From Paramecium tetraurelia (taxonomy: Eukaryota; Ciliophora; Oligohymenophorea; Peniculida; Parameciidae): 64,000 nt of DNA. Position 1 is the first letter of the stretch. The number at the start of each line of letters is the position of its first letter. The notes beneath the pieces were generated by a model, which saw only the letters and a list, made by a program, of their open reading frames with translations, was not told the DNA's origin and made no database searches. The stretch lies in NCBI RefSeq assembly GCF_000165425.1, contig NW_001799411.1:385769-449768 (forward strand). Reading direction: 5' to 3'. Of this stretch, positions 36,513-49,500 are shown one piece after another. A program made the translations under genes and the position numbers.

Positions 36513-38309
36513 TTGATTCATCTATTCTTGATCTAAACAAGGGATCCAAGGGACTTAGGTTACCATGCCGTTATTGTGAGATTTATATCTATTCAAAAAA
36601 CTAGATTATATTCCTATCAATCATAGATAATAGTTTATCATCAACACTGCTTCTTCCCTTATCTTATTATAATGAAGAGAAAGAACAATAATAATCTTTA
36701 AGATTCTTAGATTGGAATTTCTTATTATTAATAGCTCTAAAGCTTTTTTGAACCCCAGCTTCAGACGCCAAATCATTACTCATATCTTCCATTTGAAGTT
36801 TTTCATCTTAGAGAATAGGTTTAGGTAATAGATCAAACAATTTATACTATTCATCATTCAATAATATGAATTTGAGCAGATCAATTTCATGTAATTTTTG
36901 TATGATCTTAACCACATCCATTTAAGCGAGAATCTATTGTTTCACTTAACCAAACAATTCTCTTTTCTTTTTATGACAACCTAAGAGTATCAGAAGAGAT
37001 TCATATATTCCATTTGAAAGGTTTTCATCTAGATTTGCTTCTCTGGACCGTCGAATTGATTCATTGACATCAACAACTTAGTCACTTTATTATAGATTGA
37101 TTATCTCCATATTTTATTGTTTTTAAGAATTAGGAAATCGATATAATTCATTCGCTATTGAAATAGTCATCAGATTATTTATTAGAGGATTTAAAATTAA
37201 GGCAGCAATAATCACAAACAATTACCAAATTCCTCCAATTTTACTCAATATTGTCTGAATCTTAATGTAGGATCTGCGATAGACAGTTTCCTTGTAATCT
37301 AGTTATATATAATGGTAGACAAGATAATCATCATTATATAACTCAGTATATTCTCTTCTGTCTTATTTTCTTAAATTTAACTCTACATCATCTGTAGAAA
37401 ACAGTAATCCATCGTCAGTATGAATTTCAGATATTCTGTATGTCCATTATAACATTTTAGAAGTTGATATGGAGAAACTATTAATATCTAAATTTATGAA
37501 TTATGAGTAGGGTTTGCCAGGATGATTTAATTGCATCAAATAATCGCTTGCATACACAGAATAGTGTCCTGCTGATAATACCTTCTTAATTTCTTCGATT
37601 GGAGCACAACCTTAATAATCTGTATTATTTTTGCATATGCTCAATTCAATTACCAAGTATTAGTACTTGTATCCAGAGATTTGGCCTTACAGAACCTTGA
37701 ATTAAGATGCGAATAATACAGGGGGATTATTTCTGAGCCGGGTTCGATTTATACATTGGACAACACCTAATCTAGTATTTTTGAAAAAATCTTTTTATAA
37801 TTCATTATCAAAGTCTTCGGTTTTACAAGGTGCGATTGGCAAATCAGAACAGCTAAATACTATTTATATTTACTTTAATTTCACCTAAACCTTTCCTGTT
37901 GCTTCATCCAACAATCTTTCTCTGATGCAATGACTCATTGTCAAGTTATAATATTTCAGTTGCCCCAATATGGGTTCTGAATTTTTAGTAGCTATTGTGA
38001 CTGCAAGAGTGAAGTTATCGTTATAAAGTGGGAAAGACTGTAATTATGATTGATAATTACTGTTGAGTCAAATATCTGCAACTCAGATGTAACAACATTA
38101 GGTTCAGCCTTCTGTAAAAGAGTTGTTATTTCAGTCACTAAATAAATTAAGGTAGCTGTTCCAATTATAAAGGTCATACAACAACCTACGATAGAAGTGT
38201 ATTTATTTTTTTCAAGGACTCTGAAGTTTGGCAGTTAACCAAAGATATCGAAAGTATCTATGGTTGAATTGCCAATCCTGTATAAAATATTCTTCGATTG
38301 CTCCAACAT
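36481..38309 (-). CDS. Ciliate-type two-span membrane protein, 601 residues
   Basis: ATG 38307-38309, one 23-nt intron (38038-38060), TGA 36481-36483. N-terminal EQSKNILYRIGNSTIDTFDI and LEKNKYTSIVGCCMTFIIG lead into a first membrane span (residues about 45-65). A large extracytosolic region follows with N-glycosylation-type sites and paired cysteines (SHCIRERL, SCSDLPIAPC, GVVQCINR). A second span (LFVIIAALILNPLINNLMTI) is near residue 395, followed by a 200-residue cytosolic tail. This layout is a large lineage-specific ciliate family that I recall only as putative transmembrane proteins; function unknown. Confidence 0.82.
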
Positions 38310-39037
38310 TGAAAAATTAAATCTTAATAATTAATAAATAGATAGAAGACCTCTATTAAATATCAATAATAGCATATATTTTTAAAGGTAGTTATTATTT
38401 TACCACTGGGGATAGATTAATAATAAGCTTTATATTAAAATTCATTTATAATCATTATTTTTTTCTTTTATTGGTTTCACCTCGTATTAAAATTAGGAAT
38501 TTATATAAAAAGTAATAGTGTTTAAGAATAGAGTTTCAATTAATTTAAAAATGTTTTGTTCATTATTTTGTCATATCATCTCAATAAAATGGTTGCTTTT
38601 AGTTTTATTCAATTTATAGTTAGCGGCTTATATTCCAGATTTATTTAAAATTATAGTAAGAAGATATCTTTTTAGATATAAATTTAATTAATTGAGAATT
38701 ATTGCAAAATTCTAATTCTATAAGTCATTCATCTTATAAATAAATTGATGAGCATAATATAAAATGGGTTGAAATATATAATAATCTAATTTATAATTAA
38801 ACTTATTTTAATAACCAAAATTTACGCATTACTTTCTCTAAACTCAAAATAAACTTGGTATCCTAAGATATTGAACAATTGTTTATTCTTAGTTATCCAA
38901 TTAAAACTCTACCATTGTAAGTTATATTTTGATTGAAAAATTACGACGATTTTAACAGATCTTATTAACTAACTAATGAATTAAGAAAAAAGAATTAAAA
39001 AGTATTAAAAAAGCCAATATTGTATAAATATTTCAGA
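38310..39037. other. AT-rich region containing a pseudogene-like fragment
   Basis: AT-rich spacer upstream of the 601-residue membrane protein gene; the only structured content is the fragment at 38551-38940. Confidence 0.45.
38551..38940 (+). pseudogene. Fragment of a secreted or membrane protein gene with a frameshift
   Basis: ATG at 38551 opens a signal-peptide-like frame (FCSLFCHIISIKWLLLVLFN then LQLAAYIPDLFK) that runs to a TGA near 38748. From about 38705 another frame has good coding character (SSYKQIDEHNIKWVEIYNNL then RITFSKLKINLVSQDIEQLF) up to about 38935. A one-base shift near 38690-38700 separates them and no GT...AG segment of normal length repairs it. The 3' end is missing. 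Best read as a truncated, frameshifted relic. Confidence 0.4.
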
Positions 39038-42034
39038 TCAAAAGTCAAAATCATCTAATAAGTCCCCTTTCTCAGCCTTTTAAGCCAATTCTTTTTACTA
39101 ATATAATATTGTAAACTATGATACCTTATCTATTTTTTATTGATTTCCTACTCCTCTTCTATTTCCTCCACCACCAAATCCAGGTTCATAGGTTTCATTA
39201 TCCTCCTTAGGAACTTCAAATTTTCTTCTTTGTTGATTGGGTCTATACTCTTCCTATTGCTTTTGACCTCCTAAAATTTCATCCAGAGTCATTTCTCTCT
39301 CTTCTTTATGTTGAACTTCTGGGACTTATTTTACATCTTTAATTTCTTATATTTCTTCTATATTCTCCTTCTAAACTGGCTAATCTTCCCATATATTTAA
39401 TTTATTATTGCCCCTATTTCTTCTTCCTTATAGTTTTGCTGGTTCTTGTCTTGGTTGAAATTCATACGCGGGTTCTTCAGTTTTAGGAGCTTCAGGCTAC
39501 TTTTCATCAGCAAATAGTTTAATTCTACGCTATTTATTACTATCATCAGTTGGTTGATATGTTTATTGAGAAGATATAGATTATTATTATGAGGAAATTG
39601 ACTATTATTATGATTATTATTAGCTATTATTCTATTCTAACTATTCCTCTTAGCCACCTCTATTTCTTCTTCTAGTAGGATATTCTAATTATTATGTTTG
39701 TTCTTATTTTTAATTAATTAATATTGGTTGTTCTACTGTTTATTAAGTTTATTAAGTTGATTATGATGGTTATTGTTGTTATTATTATTCTATTGAATTA
39801 TAATCCAATCCTCTGGGTCTGTTGGATACTCTTCTCGTTGGAAAAGTAGGTTGATAATCCTCAACAGGTTTTGGTTATTCAGGTTGTATGGGTTATTCAA
39901 TAGGTTTATTGTTTTATTCATTTATTTCTTTGTGATGATCTCGTGGTTGCTCAACCGGTTTAGAAGCATGAATTATGAATTGTGTAGTTTCTTCTGATTT
40001 ATTTTATTATGGTTTTTTCATTCTCATCATTCTAGAAGGACCTGTATATTCTGTTTAAACATCGCTAGTATTACTTTATTAATTGCTTACATTGCTTTAA
40101 CCTAAATCAAGAGAAGGTTATTAATCAACTGATTTTCTTAGATTACTAAAAGGTTTTGAATTTAATTTATTTTATTGATTAGGAGATTAAAATTATTATT
40201 ATTATTACTATTATTATTACTATTATTGTTATTGTTATTATTATTGTTATTATTACTATTGTTATTATTTTATAACTTATACTTCTTATTTTAATGGAGT
40301 AGAATTTGAGATTGGAATTTATTTTTTCTCTTCTTACTTTATTTGCTATTATTATTCAGTTTCATCTTCACATATAATTTCTTCTTCTACTTCATTCTTT
40401 GATGTTAATTATTATGACTTTTAATCTTATTTAACAGGTAATTTTAATTCTTTATTATGATTTTATTCCTGCTTAGACATAGGGGGTTTAGCACTCTACA
40501 ATTTTCTTTGACTTTCTATTTGCATTCTTTCATATTATAATTCATCAGAAATATTTTCTTAAGTCATGATAGCAGGCATATCTTTTAACTAATCTGTTGG
40601 TATTTTTTCTTTTAATTCTGCCTTTATTTTTCTCTAATCAATTAACATCATTTCATTTGTATTAATTTATTGGTTAAAGAATTCTTTTTCTTTTTTCAAT
40701 TCTTTGATTTCCTTCTCTATCATTTCCAATTATTTATCCTTCTTTTCCATAATTAGATTATGTTTCAACAAATTGTCCTTTTGAGCCAATAGCATAAGGT
40801 ATTGTTCTTTTTATTTACTGAACGGTTTATGTCCACTAATGTCAATCCTATACTTTTCAGCTTCTTCTTCCAAAAGCCTTAGTTCCTTATTGATTTTAGG
40901 GAGTTCAACTTCTTGTGTGTTTTTGATTGTTTCCTTCTGTTTATTGTATTACTCCTATTGTTCCTTAATTTTCTTCCTAATATTGGCAATCTCTTGATTT
41001 AGATTGTTCCTTTCTTTATTCAACTTGTCAAATCCATCTTGATTCTCATACTTATCAAGATCTTTGCCTCGTTGTTTCTGTTACAAATATTCTTACTTTT
41101 TTCTTTGTTCTAACTTCTTCATTTCATCTTCAAATTTCTTAATCTCCTCATCCAACTTCATGATGTAGTTCACCTATTATATTTGTTGCAATCTGGTAGT
41201 TAATTTATTAATCTCCTCTTCCTATTACTCTAACTTTTTTTGATTAATTTCAATCTCCTTATCAATTACAGAAACGCCCGAGAGTTAAGATTGTGCTGTT
41301 TTCTATCTCTTAATTTATGGCTACGGTTATGGTAGTGATGATACACGTTAAGCATTCAGCTCGACTAATTTAGTCACTTCTTCAGAGATTTCTTTAAGCT
41401 TCTATCTGAGTAACTTGTTTTCCTCATGCAACTGTTTTGGTTTCCAATTAGAGTAATCTTAAGGAGCCATTAGCTCTGCATATTTCTCTTAATAGGTGGG
41501 TTTCTATTTAATAGGTTAGATAGGCAGAGGAGGTCTCTTCTTTTTCTTTGGAGGTTCTAAAAGAGGAGCCGATTTATCAGATTAAGCATTTTTATTATCT
41601 TTAACTTCTTTGTTCTATTTGTTATTATTAGGATTTTCCTGCTCGAATTCATCGTAATTCTCTTCATAGTCATTTTATTCATAATCTTCATCATATTGTT
41701 CTTCTTCATTTTCTTCCTCGTTATATTATTCATTATCTTCAGGAACTTCTTCATAGACTTCTTCTTCTTATACATTTTCTTCGTTGTCATTATGCTAAGC
41801 TAAATCCTCACTCTAATCTTCATATTAATAGACTTCGCCCTCTTCTTCCTCCTCAGGTGGGTAAGGAGTGTGAGTTCTTTGATTTGAAATTGGATTTTTG
41901 TTCTAATCATTTTTTGGTTATTAATTATTGGGCATCTATTGGTCATCATCTCCTCCCATTAGATCTTCCTCATAATTGAATTCTTCCAGGCTCAATTCCT
42001 CATTATCAATTTCTCCAAATTCCTCTTAATCCAT
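39038..42034 (-). CDS. Acidic, coiled-coil and Q-rich protein, 998 residues
   Basis: A single intronless frame of 999 codons, ATG 42032-42034 to TGA 39038-39040. Residues 1-180 are very acidic (EEEEEGEVYQYEDQSED). A proline/lysine patch (LEPPKKKKRPPLP) and PQDYSNWKPKQLHEENKLLR introduce a coiled coil of about 300 residues. A 25-Gln tract lies near residue 610, then Q/N-rich low-complexity sequence. The C-terminal part has RGG-like basic patches (PTRRRNRGGQEEQ; FGGGGNRRGVG) and ends GDLLDDFDF. It looks like a scaffold or RNA-associated protein, but I do not recognise the family. It shares a 13-bp start spacer with the glycosyltransferase gene. Confidence 0.82.
40193..40267 (-). repeat. Polyglutamine tract of 25 codons, mostly TAA/TAG
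   Basis: Read on the minus strand in the frame of the 998-residue gene, 25 consecutive codons are TAA (18), TAG (3) and CAA (4), all glutamine in Paramecium. On the plus strand it appears as an imperfect ATT/ATG trinucleotide microsatellite. Confidence 0.93.
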
Positions 42035-42047
42035 TAAAATAATTAAA
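42035..42047. promoter_or_regulatory. 13-bp divergent start-codon spacer
   Basis: Only 13 bp separate the start codons of the 998-residue protein (minus) and the glycosyltransferase (plus). Transcription of each must begin in or across the other gene's 5' end; no motif can be assigned. Confidence 0.35.
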
Positions 42048-43502
42048 ATGAATTTCTGCTACTTTTCATAGCTTTGGCCCAAACAATCCTTCTCAGCAGC
42101 TCATGAACGGACATTTGGAATAATCGAACGCTTTATCCACAATAATATCAAGACATTCTACATCACTCCTCAAGATAAAAAAAAAGCAGAGGATATACGC
42201 TAATATATTGATCTGAAATGCCAACAAGCCGACCCTTCAAACACAAGTAGAGTCAACCATGTGTTGAGTCGCATCCAAACCCCTACAGTAAGTGTTTTCG
42301 ACACTCATGTATCAGAATGCTTGTACAGTCATTATGTACATTAAGTATTCTCAAATTGTGCTAAAGTGCTGGACTTGTAAGACTTACACAGTTTAAGATT
42401 GAAGAGGGAAACCTTGCTCACTGGGGAATTGATGAATAAGGAAGTATTAAAGGCAAAGCCAGAATTAGGAGATGAACTCACTGATAAGGAGATGGCTTCA
42501 ATTATAAGAAGCGATCTCATAATAGCATGTTCTGATTACGAAATGGAATTAATAAAACATCTAAATAAAAAGGTTCAATTGGTCACCTTCTTTTATCCTA
42601 CCACAAGACGATTGGATGAAGAAGACAAGCAAGCCATAGAACTCAAGCAACATCATTACAAGAGAAGACACTTTGTATTTCTTGGTAATATGTCGCATCG
42701 ACCGAATTATGATGCAGTCAAAAGATTAAAAGATCGAATCTGGCCAATAATCGTCAAAGCACTTCCATAAGCTCAGTTACATATTTATGGTAGTAATTTC
42801 CCTGCAGAATTCAAAACAGATGAGTACAATGGTTTCATTTGCAAGGGACTAATGAAAGAAATTGACATCCTTGGAAAGTATAGAGTCATGCTAGCACCCT
42901 TGCGTTTCGGTGCTGGAGTTAAAGGAAAAATCACAGATGCTTGGAGAGAAATGTTACCTGTCATTACAACACCTATTGGTGCTGAGGGTTTATTCTTAGA
43001 ATCAAGTTAAGCACTAAAATATGAATGTGTCAATCAAATTCAATCCAAATTCTATTCTGACATGGAAGCCGATCGTCTCAATCCACAAGTAAGGTAACAG
43101 AGTCTGGAGGAAGAAAATTTCATGAGGGAATACTACTCCTATGATAATAACACTGAAGAAATGGCTAAGAAATTAACATTTGGAGGTAGCTTTAATAATT
43201 GGACTGATGAGCAATTCGCTGAAGAAGCCATTAAAATGTATGAAGATGAATAATTGTGGCTTAATGCCATTGAAAATTCATAGAAAATCTTAAAAAGAAG
43301 AATGGATACAATTGTTAATGAAAAGTTGTTGATGAAAGCCATCTCAGAAACTTAAACTAATTTAGCTTCGATGAGAAGACAGGATATTTTATAGAAGTTG
43401 ACTTGGAGTGAAACCCTTCGTTCCAATTATCATTTTGCCAAATATCTTGACGAGAAACGTAAGAATTTAGAATTAACTGGTAAATTAAAGTAATCGAATT
43501 GA
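42048..43502 (+). CDS. GT4-like glycosyltransferase, 484 residues
   Basis: Intronless ATG 42048-42050 to TGA 43500-43502. The second Rossmann-type half shows the group 1 glycosyltransferase pattern: [54 protein letters not shown] sequence, [38 protein letters not shown]. The Lys and Glu positions expected to hold the nucleotide-sugar donor are at GVKGKI and GAEG. The N-terminal half ([36 protein letters not shown]) is the acceptor domain. No signal peptide or membrane span. A C-terminal extension of about 130 residues is coiled-coil-like. Sugar specificity cannot be told. Confidence 0.85.
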
Positions 43503-43564
43503 AAATCGCTTATATATATATGTGTATATAAAAAATAATCATTTCCTTAATTTTATTCTGAGCA

Positions 43565-46500
43565 TCATCTCCCCTTTATTACTATTCTTGCCTTTCTTAT
43601 ATTAATAGTATCCTAATCAAGATCAGATTACAAATCTATTGTCATTAATGTTATATCGTTATCCATGATTTGAATCTGTAATTCTTGTGGTTGTTCACCT
43701 TCCAAAGTAGAAACGAGGATGTATGGAATCAATGTGGAAGGCAAATTACCACATTCTATCAATTTGTGTTTGTCCATACTCCATTAGCAATTCTGACATT
43801 CTAATCCTCCAAGTAGATAAGATCCATCATTTAATTACTGCTATTGTACATGGTTTATTTCAGTACATTTCGAAATATCAGTATAAATATTGAGATTCCA
43901 AGGATTGAGACCATTCTTACGACTAAATTGCAATTTGAAGTATTCCAATAATGCCTTAGGAATAAATAGGTAGCTTAAATCAAAGTACTTTCGATTTTAT
44001 TAATCTCTCAATAATTTTAATTGATACACATTTGAATTCACCATTTCTATTAAATTGTGAGTGAGCAAATTAGATTTTGGTTTGTACCACAAATATTAAT
44101 ATAGCTCATGTGGACATGGCATAGCATATATATCTGGATTGTTCCTGATATATTCCTTCAACTCTTCTATCAATACATTATACTTCTAGATCTAAATATT
44201 GATATATTGATCAACAGCATCTGTGTATGAAATATTTTGTTTATTTTTGTTTATGATATTAAGTGCTGTTTTTCGATAATATTAAGAAAAGGGTTTTGAG
44301 TCATTTTTTTGAAAAGAGTACTTTCTTGTTAATTTCTATTCTAATTTAATTAAATTAAGTGGCTCAACTAATTTAAGCTATGCTTTATTCTGACTTTAAA
44401 CTACAGTATTATTGCTATTAGTTAATAGTTAGAATTATTGAATTATCTATTAATTTAACTAATTATAAATTGCAAAGTTGTAATGTCCGTAGCCAATACT
44501 ATAGGTATCATTTGTATCTGGAATTCGATTAATCATCTCATCTAACCATACATCACTGCCTATTGGAAGTGTTTGAAAATGCAAATATTAATAATTCTCA
44601 GTATTTACTTACTAATTGCAGTGCTTATAAATAATACTTTCTATAGTTATTTGATCTTCAGGAGGGACATTGTATATTCCATCAGTTATTAGTTTAAACA
44701 TACTATTGATGTTGGTATTGATGAAGTAGGGCAAGTTAAATTTTAGGATTAGATTTAAATCTGACACCGTATAGGTCTCAGAAGTCTAATTTAATAGTAG
44801 ATTCCTCTAGATGATGAAAAAGTGCATATAACATAAACTGTAAGTGAACTTTTTCATTTCACTTGTATTGCCATCCACTTTAGGTATGTATTTTTTGATG
44901 TTCTAACGTATTTATTCATCATATTGTAGAAAAGACTTCTAGCAATTCAATAATGTTTTATCTAGTAAAAGATCTTCTTCAAAATTCTCTAGAATGCAAT
45001 GAGGATATTTGCTTTGAATTATTTGTTCCTGCAATTCCAATGGATAATGTGACAAATTAATGAATAAATATTGCTGATTGAGTTCTTGCTGTCCTTTATA
45101 AATGGGAATGTTGATTTCTTCTACAAATTTTCTTAATTAGGATTAGACATATATGATTTGCTTTTCTGATGTCTAATAAATCTTGTTGGTTTTGATTTAA
45201 GTGGAGTGTCTCGTTGATCTGTCCTTGATGTACTCATAAATGAATCTTCTCAAATATTTGGGTTTGAAAGCCTTTATTAGAATGAGCTTCTCAAATATTT
45301 ACAATTTTTCATCATATTCACTCGGAATGGACAAGGCGTCATCCAACCATTTTTACCATTCCTTGGGATATCTTGAGATCTGAGTATGTAAATCATCAAA
45401 TGATGGTGATAAACTCATAATGTATCTGATTTCATCCCACTGATCTTATTTGATGAATGAAACACTTAAGGATTTTGGATATTTACTCAAGTCCTTCTGT
45501 ACTTGTTGACCAATAACATATTAGAACTGATCCTAAGAGATGGTTCTATTCCTCAGATCTATTTGAGTAAATAAAATGAACTTCACCAACAAATGATGTT
45601 CTAATCTAAATTGATTTTCTATCATATGCATTGTCTACAATGTGAAATGATTACTTATGATCCAATATCGTTCTGAGCTGTCTCCCTTGATTTAATCCAT
45701 CACTTGAATCAGTTTGTCTAATAATTGTTGCATTGTGATATAATAACGACGATCAAAAACAATAGATTGTTGCAGACTCTTATAAACCAATAAGAATCTC
45801 ACCATCAAAGGGTGATAAATTTCAAAATTGAATTGTGTATTGTATTATTTCTATTATTCCTATTGATCAATAAGTTCTTGAATTTGAGTAATAACATCTA
45901 GGTTAATTATGCTGTTAAACTAAGAGGATATCAAGAGACTCAGTTATTGTTCATAAAGGGGATCCATAATTGGATGATCGTCATCCAAGAGAGATCCTAA
46001 ATTTATGAGTGATAGATTCTCCTCGTCATATTATTGTACCAATTTATCAAATATCTCAGGATTTTCCTTTTGTAGTATGTTTAACAATGCATATGACTCA
46101 ATTTCTTTATCTTATTTCTTAAAATAAATAGTTCGCAAAAGCGATTAGGCTATACTTTCATGTCTTATTTAATAGGAAATAAAGTATATCTTACTCTCTT
46201 GTTATTACTGAAATTGCAATATAAATGATCTCCATCGTTATGATTTCATTAATTCATCTATTATCACATCATTTATGATTAGGCATTACTGGGTTTAATA
46301 GTTGCTTTTGATTTCATTTATATTGTTGATATTGAATGAACTCACATATGCAGTTGGGTAGAATTATTATAGATATTCTTGAGACAGGTTTTCAGGGTCA
46401 ATGATTAGTAAAATATTCTTTTGATTTTAAAATTTCAAATTGAGTAGTAATTACATATTCTCGTAATCTAATTTACATTGTAAATTCAAATTATCAATTA

Positions 46501-49500
46501 ATTTCTACTTTATTTATTAATTATAACTTTGACAAATACTTTGTACAAAATTGATATCAACCAATTGGATTTATTGTTATTATAAATTAAATATATTCTA
46601 TTGCCATTGGACTTGATATTTATTCAAATGCTGAAGACACTTTCTTGTTGCTTCAAATATCTTGGTGATCTTTTCCAATTAATCAGTTAAAATACGTGAT
46701 TTAGATTGATAGATATTGATTTATTGTTCTTATTATTGTATCATACCAGTTCGCAATTCTTGTTTGTTCTTCATCTCTTCAACTGCCACTTTGTCATTGT
46801 GTAGATTGTTTTAGAGTTGTATTAAGGTTTGTTGATAATTACAAATGTTGATGGCAATCTAATAGATAGTTTAAATTTATTATGAAGATTATGGGTACTT
46901 CAAAGTAATCTGATCAATCTGATATTGTTCCAATTATGGCAAATCAACTAAATGCACCAATTCCATAGATAATGGTTACAAGAAGGGAAACTCTTAGATG
47001 ATGTGAAATAGTTGCAATCTTTACTTATTATATTATTGGAATTGCTGATTTAATTACAATTGCTGTTTATTGATTTTCTACTCACTTTTGTTGATATTAT
47101 CATTCAATTTATTGATTTATTGACTGATATCTCCCAATTCTAATTTATCCTTAGAAATCTCATTATTTATAATATTCATTTGATTAATAACCTCCTAAGA
47201 TTCTTAATTGTACTTGTTGTACTAAGTTGTGATGGTACTGAATTCAGTGTTTGCCTCCTCTATTTTATTGAGTACCTTCTAGTAAATGATAATTAATCTC
47301 TAATTCTCAGATTTGGATTGTTAATACTATTTTTGGAATAAATAGAGTTGATCTAGGAATTATTGAATGTATCCTTACGATTATTCAAAGACCTTGCAAA
47401 ATAGATTAGTATCAATGGACCTGTCATTAAGAATCTAAGTAGCAACATCCTATTAGAATACCTTTGGCCATCCAAATAGTCTGACAACTTAGCATTTATA
47501 GAGTATTCTCTTATAATCATCCAATTGATTCATGTTCTCGATCAATATACATATGTGCAAAGATGAAATGGAATCAATTTTGGACAAACATAAATTGTTA
47601 CAATACAAAATGGGATATGAGATGAATTGATAGATATTATCATTGATGTTGGTAACATACGTGATATGACTCTGCTAATCCCAATTCTACAAAAGATCAT
47701 TGAGTCCAAGATCCTGATATTTCTATTCATATTACATTATCAACTGAGCCAATCGAATAAACGAATTCCGACCACTCCCAATCCTTCCTTGAATTATGAC
47801 ATGTTGATCATATTGCCATCCTCTCATTATACATATGATCTTCTCCAAGTGACTTTCATGCAAAAACAAATTAGACACATTCTCCTTTTTGATTTCATCA
47901 TACATCTACTTAGTCTATTGCACAGAAATCTCTATAGGGTAATCTCCAAAATTGAGTTCCTTTATACACTTATCCAAATTGTCCATATCTATTATATCCA
48001 TGGAACCGCCTATCACTCTCATGATATTTTGATAGAATTGATTTACAAACTGTTGTGGATCATTGTGTACGATCAGGGGATTTAAGATTCTGTACCAAAT
48101 AGCATTATTATCGAATAGATAACGATAACACCATTGTTTTTCCCAATGCTATTTGAATTTATGTGATAATTTCAATATTCCATCGTTGATATAACCCAAC
48201 TCCAAGTATTGCTTAACTTTCTCTTTGACTGCCATTTCTATGATTATCTGAGTGTAGATGTTCTGAATCAATGGAGATCTGCTGGTGTTGATGAATACGA
48301 AATGCTTGAATTAGTTGTATTTTTCGATTAACTGTTCCTGTGAAGTACCCAACAAATAGAAGTTGCTGATGTGTTTCAACTGACAATTGTTCTTCTTATC
48401 AAACATGTAATTGTATTCGTTCAATTGCTTAATGAAGATACGACATTAACTGGATACATTGATATCTTCCACTATGAAATGCTTAATTTATCCAAATGGG
48501 GGTGACAAGTACAATTACTTATCCTTCCTGTATGTCATCAGCTTCTTATCTATAAATTCCTGCAATTCAATTGATTTGGTTCGACTACTAAAGTACAAGC
48601 AACATGATGATTTCAACTTGGCCAAGATGCTCTTATTGCATGTGATGTCACCATAGAATAGAATGTGACTCTGCAACTCTTGAATGGCATACAGTTCTTA
48701 CTGATTAAAGTAATATTGCAAAGTTGTGTTATTATACGAAGACTTTTGGTTGAACAATTGATCCAATTTTCTTTCTTGTATCACCATTAAAATCTAATCG
48801 ACAACACGAGACTTGTTCTCCTGATCCAAAATCAAACAGAATAATGTGTAAGTCGCATAGGTGCTTATGTTTTCAACATCCAGTTGTGTAAACTTGCTGT
48901 ATTGTTGTTCGTTGTAGTAAATGCTTAAGACTTTGGCAGAACAACGCAACACGTATTATAATGAATACGGGAAGTTTAACAATAGTTGGTAATACTACTC
49001 GATTTGATGAATCAAATTACGAGCCAATAAGGTTTGTAATTCTATATTATTGATGTACTTCAATTCTTGAACAAGAAATTGCTGATTGGAAATGTTATTA
49101 TTGTAGTAGAAGAGTGTGAAATTGGTCAAAGAAGCAGGGTCTTGTTTTGATATATCATTGCTTTCAAAGATTGCATTCCTATTAGAGTACACTAGACTAT
49201 TAAACAATACAAAGTTCTCCAAATTAAAATAGATTTGCTTTTATCTGAAATTGATCATAAAATGATAAAATCTGAAGGATTGAGAATTTTATAAAATACT
49301 GAACAAATCTTCATCATCATAAGCATCTAATTCAAGAGAGAGAATGCTGTTTTGTTTTGTGGATTACAACAGAGTATTATCATTTTAATTAGTGTTCTCC
49401 TATTCAAATTTAAATTGAAACAGTTCTTAAATTAATTTGCTCTTACCATTGTTGGGTTGACCATACATTAGAATGAGATTGTTTTCATTGAGCAAAGAAT

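Noticed and set aside
40193-40267. ATT-type trinucleotide repeat as a non-coding microsatellite
   Set aside because: It is in frame and encodes 25 glutamines under the ciliate code, so it is annotated as coding.
47627-48085. 152-codon plus-strand open frame
   Set aside because: Exactly antisense to the AAA3-AAA4 part of the dynein gene, where GRIGSGRNS is read on the minus strand; hydrophobic composition is that of an antisense shadow.
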